Shown: positions 33,490 through 36,147 of the stretch, piece after piece
Layout of the letters: each line of letters starts with the position of its first letter
Position numbering within the stretch: the first letter of the stretch is position 1
Assembly: GCA_018821305.1 (NCBI GenBank)
Contig: JAHJMN010000059.1
Span: 1-36,147, forward strand
Origin: Myxococcota bacterium
GTDB taxonomy: Bacteria > Myxococcota_A > Polyangia > HGW-17
Reading direction: 5' to 3'
DNA length: 36,147 bases
Position numbers and translations under genes: made by a program
Notes under the pieces: generated by a model
The model's database searches: none
Told to the model about the DNA's origin: nothing
Seen by the model: only the letters and a program-made list of their open reading frames with translations

Positions 33490-34275
33490 ATGTCTGAATG
33501 TTATGCAATTTGTATTGAGAATTTGTATTCAACGGATCCGGATAAGCGGTATCTCATGTGCACAGCACTTAAAGGAGCGCAAAAGGGCCTCGTAATAGAT
33601 GCGCAGGGCAATATAAACTGGAAAAATACGGAAGTTGAGGGTCTTGAACTCTGCATTTCCGGCGATGACAGGTTGATCCTCTATCTTGAAACTCCTTTTA
33701 AAGATACATTGACAGTTTCAAGAGGTGGCAGGTCGGTGACGGCGGAACAGAAAAAACCCGTGGTGCTTTTAGACGGGGATGAGATTTACTCAACTTCGTT
33801 TCACTACCGGCTTCACATTCACGGAAAAGTAAACTACTCAAATGAACCTTCATATTTTACCCAGTCATCACAGTCTTCTGCGGGAAAGAAGGCTGCCACA
33901 GCCGCCGTTTTTGCCCTCACGGCAATGATGGGCACTTCATGTACTGGTTCCGGAAGTGATACTAAAAAGCCGGAAAAAGAAAAAATCGAAGTTCGGGATC
34001 AGCCCCCAAGTATTGCTCCGGATCCTGAGCCGCCCAAGCCAAAGGAAGAAAAGAAAGATAACAACGATATGAAGGGAACAGAGGACATTTCATCGGTAAA
34101 TGTGCCGGAGAATAAAGTTGGGGCAAGCATCAATCCTCCCATTGAAGTCAGGCATGCGCCGCCGGTTGTAGCACCTCCGCCCATGAAACCGCCCATGAAG
34201 CCCGACGACAAAAAACCCATGAAACCCCCGAAAAAACCTGATAAGGATAAAAACGGTGGTAAAAATAGCAGGTGA
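33490..34275 (+). CDS. Paralogue 3: globular domain, internal lipobox, two I-E-V-R-x-x-P-P motifs
   Basis: The 261-residue protein is the nearest relative of paralogue 2, probably from a recent tandem duplication: the first 130 residues are very similar (MSECYAICIENLYSTDPDKR). C8 and C24 are kept. The internal segment KKAATAAVFALTAMMGTSC places the lipobox Cys at 151. The tail has IEVRDQPPSIAP (166) and IEVRHAPPVVAPP (218) with the shared GTEDISSVNVP between them, then a Pro/Lys-rich end. GGAGG lies seven bases before the ATG. It is the fourth gene of the operon. Confidence 0.88.
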   Translation: MSECYAICIENLYSTDPDKRYLMCTALKGAQKGLVIDAQGNINWKNTEVEGLELCISGDDRLILYLETPFKDTLTVSRGGRSVTAEQKKPVVLLDGDEIYSTSFHYRLHIHGKVNYSNEPSYFTQSSQSSAGKKAATAAVFALTAMMGTSCTGSGSDTKKPEKEKIEVRDQPPSIAPDPEPPKPKEEKKDNNDMKGTEDISSVNVPENKVGASINPPIEVRHAPPVVAPPPMKPPMKPDDKKPMKPPKKPDKDKNGGKNSR

Positions 34276-34311
34276 AGTGGGATGACCGAAAAACCCTGAG
34301 GAGATATAAAA

Positions 34312-35022
34312 ATGCATGACCCAGTAGCTGTTTGTCTTGAGCGTGTAAACCCAAAGCCCGGAGAAAACCGATTTGTTCAGTGCACTGTAATCACGGGAGC
34401 TGAAACGGGCCTTGGTCTTGATGAGCATGGAAACGCCACCTGGCGTGATATGGCCTCTACCGTAGCGGAGTTTTTCATTTCCGCCGACGACCGTGTTATG
34501 TTTCTGAAGACGGAAAAATGCACCGGAGAAGCAATCGTTTCCCGCGAGGGCCGTAGTCTGGCTGCCCCGGTTAATAAGCCCGTTGTCATTATCCACGGCG
34601 ACACAATAAAAATTGCGGACCGCATCCTGAAAATCCACCTTCATGGTCAAACGGAATATATTCATGCTCCACAGGACCTCATTCCCGAAGTTGATGCTAA
34701 ACCGCAAACCAAAGTCTTGAAAGCTGCCTCTCTGGCGGCGGCCATTGCAGCGACAGCAGTAATTTCAACGGGATGTGCACCAGAGAAAAAAGGAACCGAT
34801 GCGGCAAAAAGCACGGATAATGCTCCCATGCTCCCATCGGGAATGGCCGGAAACATGACCAGCGACGCCACGGACCTCAAAACAATGCAGCCAGATATGA
34901 CAGAAACCATGGCACCGCCTCCAATGATTGAAGTAAGACATCACCCCCCGAAACCAGTAATGCCCAGAAATCCAAATCCCCCAACAGGCAACAAATCCGA
35001 AGACACCGAAGACACCGAGTAA
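34312..35022 (+). CDS. Paralogue 4: diverged member with one I-E-V-R-x-x-P-P motif
   Basis: The 236-residue protein is the most diverged of the four. It keeps C8 and C24 (MHDPVAVCLERVNP, RFVQCTVI), the SREGRSLAAPVNKPVVIIHG strand pair and the internal signal-like segment KAASLAAAIAATAVISTGC (C155). The tail is shorter, Met/Thr-rich rather than Lys-rich, and carries a single IEVRHHPPKPVMP (206) before an acidic end (SEDTEDTE). AGGAG lies seven to eight bases upstream of the ATG. Its different tail composition but conserved motif argues that the motif, not the surrounding Pro/Lys text, is under selection. Confidence 0.87.
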   Translation: MHDPVAVCLERVNPKPGENRFVQCTVITGAETGLGLDEHGNATWRDMASTVAEFFISADDRVMFLKTEKCTGEAIVSREGRSLAAPVNKPVVIIHGDTIKIADRILKIHLHGQTEYIHAPQDLIPEVDAKPQTKVLKAASLAAAIAATAVISTGCAPEKKGTDAAKSTDNAPMLPSGMAGNMTSDATDLKTMQPDMTETMAPPPMIEVRHHPPKPVMPRNPNPPTGNKSEDTEDTE

Positions 35023-35055
35023 AAACCGCACGCTGCAAAGTATCAGGAGATGTTA

Positions 35056-35802
35056 TTGAAACTACTACTTTTAAGCGATCTGCATCTTGAATTCGTCGAT
35101 CTCAGTTTATCTGCCTGCAGGCCTGATGTAGTGGTTTTAGCTGGTGACATAAGTAAGGGGACAGATGGAATTGACTGGATTGTAAGGCAAAAATTTAAAT
35201 GTCCAGTTGTTTATATAGCGGGTAATCATGAGTTTTACGGTCATAAGTATCCTGGTCTCATTTTAAAGATGAGAGAAAAAGCGCAATTCGAAGGTATCTC
35301 GTTTCTGGAAAATGAGAGCGTTGAAATTGGTTATGTGACTTTCCATGGGGCTACTTTGTGGACAAATTTCAGCCTTTTTGGAGATCCGAAAATAAGTGGT
35401 ACAGACTGTCAACTTGGAATGTCCGATTTCCATCGAATAAGAAGGGAACCCTCATATTCAAAAATCCGAGCAATGGACGTTTCAGTTATTCACGAGAAAA
35501 CTATTCGATGGCTTTCCCACAGCCTTCAAAACTCAAATTCAAAAGTTAACGTTGTTGTAACCCATCACGCTCCTTCAATAAAATCAGTAGAATCGAATTT
35601 TTTAAAAGATCCTCTTACACCTGGATATGTAACTAATCTGGAGGATTTCATTCTGGAACATAAGCCTGACCTGTGGCTGCATGGCCATATCCATACAAGT
35701 TCTGATTATAACATTGGCTCCTGCAGGGTTTTATGTAATCCCCGGGGATACATTGGAGAATTCAATCCCAATTTCCGCGAGGATTTCCTGATTGAAATCT
35801 GA
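35056..35802 (+). CDS. Calcineurin-like metallophosphoesterase
   Basis: The 248-residue protein has the complete metal-binding motif series of the family: SDLHLEF (Asp, His), LAGDISKG (Asp), AGNHEFYG (Asn, His), VVTHHAPS (His) and HGHIH (His-x-His). These enzymes hydrolyse phosphomono- or diesters (nucleotides, nucleic acids or phosphoproteins); the substrate is not evident. The start is most likely the TTG at 35056, because AGGAG lies six bases upstream and the product then begins MKLLLLSDLHLE, like many relatives. The ATG at 35050 would place the ribosome site on top of the start codon. It lies 34 bases after paralogue 4 on the same strand and may be the last gene of the operon. Confidence 0.92.
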   Translation: MKLLLLSDLHLEFVDLSLSACRPDVVVLAGDISKGTDGIDWIVRQKFKCPVVYIAGNHEFYGHKYPGLILKMREKAQFEGISFLENESVEIGYVTFHGATLWTNFSLFGDPKISGTDCQLGMSDFHRIRREPSYSKIRAMDVSVIHEKTIRWLSHSLQNSNSKVNVVVTHHAPSIKSVESNFLKDPLTPGYVTNLEDFILEHKPDLWLHGHIHTSSDYNIGSCRVLCNPRGYIGEFNPNFREDFLIEI

Positions 35803-35805
35803 ATC

Positions 35806-35963
35806 CCATCGACATGAATGACAACACCCTGCTCCTGTTCCTGTTCCCTGACTTCCTGCGTTCCTGTTAAAAATTCAGGCATTCAGGTAATCAGGCGCAG
35901 GGACAGGCAATCAGGGTCATTCTCCTGAAGGATTTCAATAAATGAATCATACCGCTTCGAAAA
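35806..35963 (+). repeat. Family-1 repeat, copy F (diverged)
   Basis: CCTG words at 35829-35868 and CAGG words at 35877-35908 form the family hairpin. The right part CTCCTGAAGGATTTC to ATCATACCGCTTC corresponds to the conserved right end of copies B and E. It immediately follows the phosphoesterase gene. The remaining 35964-36147 shows only two small stems (GAGCCAC/GTGGCTC at 36088-36104, and GATTCT/AGAATC near the edge) and no gene I can support. Confidence 0.65.
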
Positions 35964-36147
35964 CCGGGATGACCTGTATGACGACACCTGAATTCAACTC
36001 CGATGTTGAATCCGCGGATCATAAAGAACAAGGAATAACGCGAATTCTGATTCAACCCGCTGACCTCAAAAAGAAACACCGGAAAAAGAGCCACAACGTG
36101 GCTCACACACATTAGCGAAGGGATTAAAGATTCTGCAAGAATCGAAA

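Noticed and set aside
35942-36115. A 57-codon frame after the phosphoesterase gene, with AAGGA upstream
   Set aside because: Its start and ribosome site lie inside family-1 copy F, the product is hydrophilic and unrecognised, and the frame runs across a perfect hairpin. It could be real but is not supportable.

Overview
The window looks like chromosomal DNA from an uncultured, moderately AT-rich Gram-negative bacterium of the old deltaproteobacterial group (Myxococcota/Bradymonadota-like). This placement is inferred from style: many lipobox-bearing secreted proteins, Cys-rich lipoproteins with repeated D-x-D-C and C-D-D-G-x-D-N-D-x-D-G segments, a MYXO-CTERM-like sorting tag (Cys, short membrane helix, Arg cluster), Cys-rich Sel1 repeats and a fused MFS/spermidine-synthase protein. 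There is no rRNA or other decisive marker.

Layout. 1-5300: a DUF481-like outer-membrane protein (-), a B12-binding-type radical SAM protein (+), a lipoprotein (+) and a CPBP intramembrane protease (-), then a repeat-filled gap. 5304-14113: six co-directional minus-strand genes with gaps or overlaps of at most 45 bp: coiled-coil membrane protein, Cys-rich lipoprotein, long RSH alarmone protein, cysS, TVP38/DedA-type membrane protein, uvrA. 14236-14338: tRNA-His with its own terminator. 14729-18847: a giant secreted protein that reads as two envelope proteins joined in frame. 18980-22990: fused MFS/spermidine-synthase protein and a small exported 11-residue-repeat protein. 23626-26123: three Cys-rich lipoproteins on the minus strand. 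26205-29972: M28 peptidase lipoprotein, C1 peptidase lipoprotein with P-domains, and a zinc ribbon joined to a fragment of the Hsp70 nucleotide-binding domain.

The most notable region is 30425-35802. A promoter with a perfect operator-like dyad precedes a radical SAM/SPASM enzyme, four tandem paralogues and a calcineurin-like phosphoesterase. Each paralogue has an N-terminal globular domain with two invariant cysteines, an internal lipobox-like segment at residue ~150, and a Pro/Lys-rich tail carrying one to three copies of I-E-V-R-x-x-P-P (eight in total). I read this as a candidate protein-modification system in which the SPASM enzyme acts on the paralogue family; I cannot match it to a named family.

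The intergenic spaces are loaded with dispersed repeats. Family 1 is ~240-305 bp, with terminal inverted repeats around GCCGCTTCC and a central CCTG/CAGG hairpin; six copies. Family 2 is ~50-157 bp, with TAGTTCGTGTCCGG-type ends; two tandem copies lie inside a family-1 copy, and two other ends supply the TAG stop codon of a gene. Family 3 is ~80-90 bp, in two copies. All look like non-autonomous mobile elements; no transposase is present in the window.
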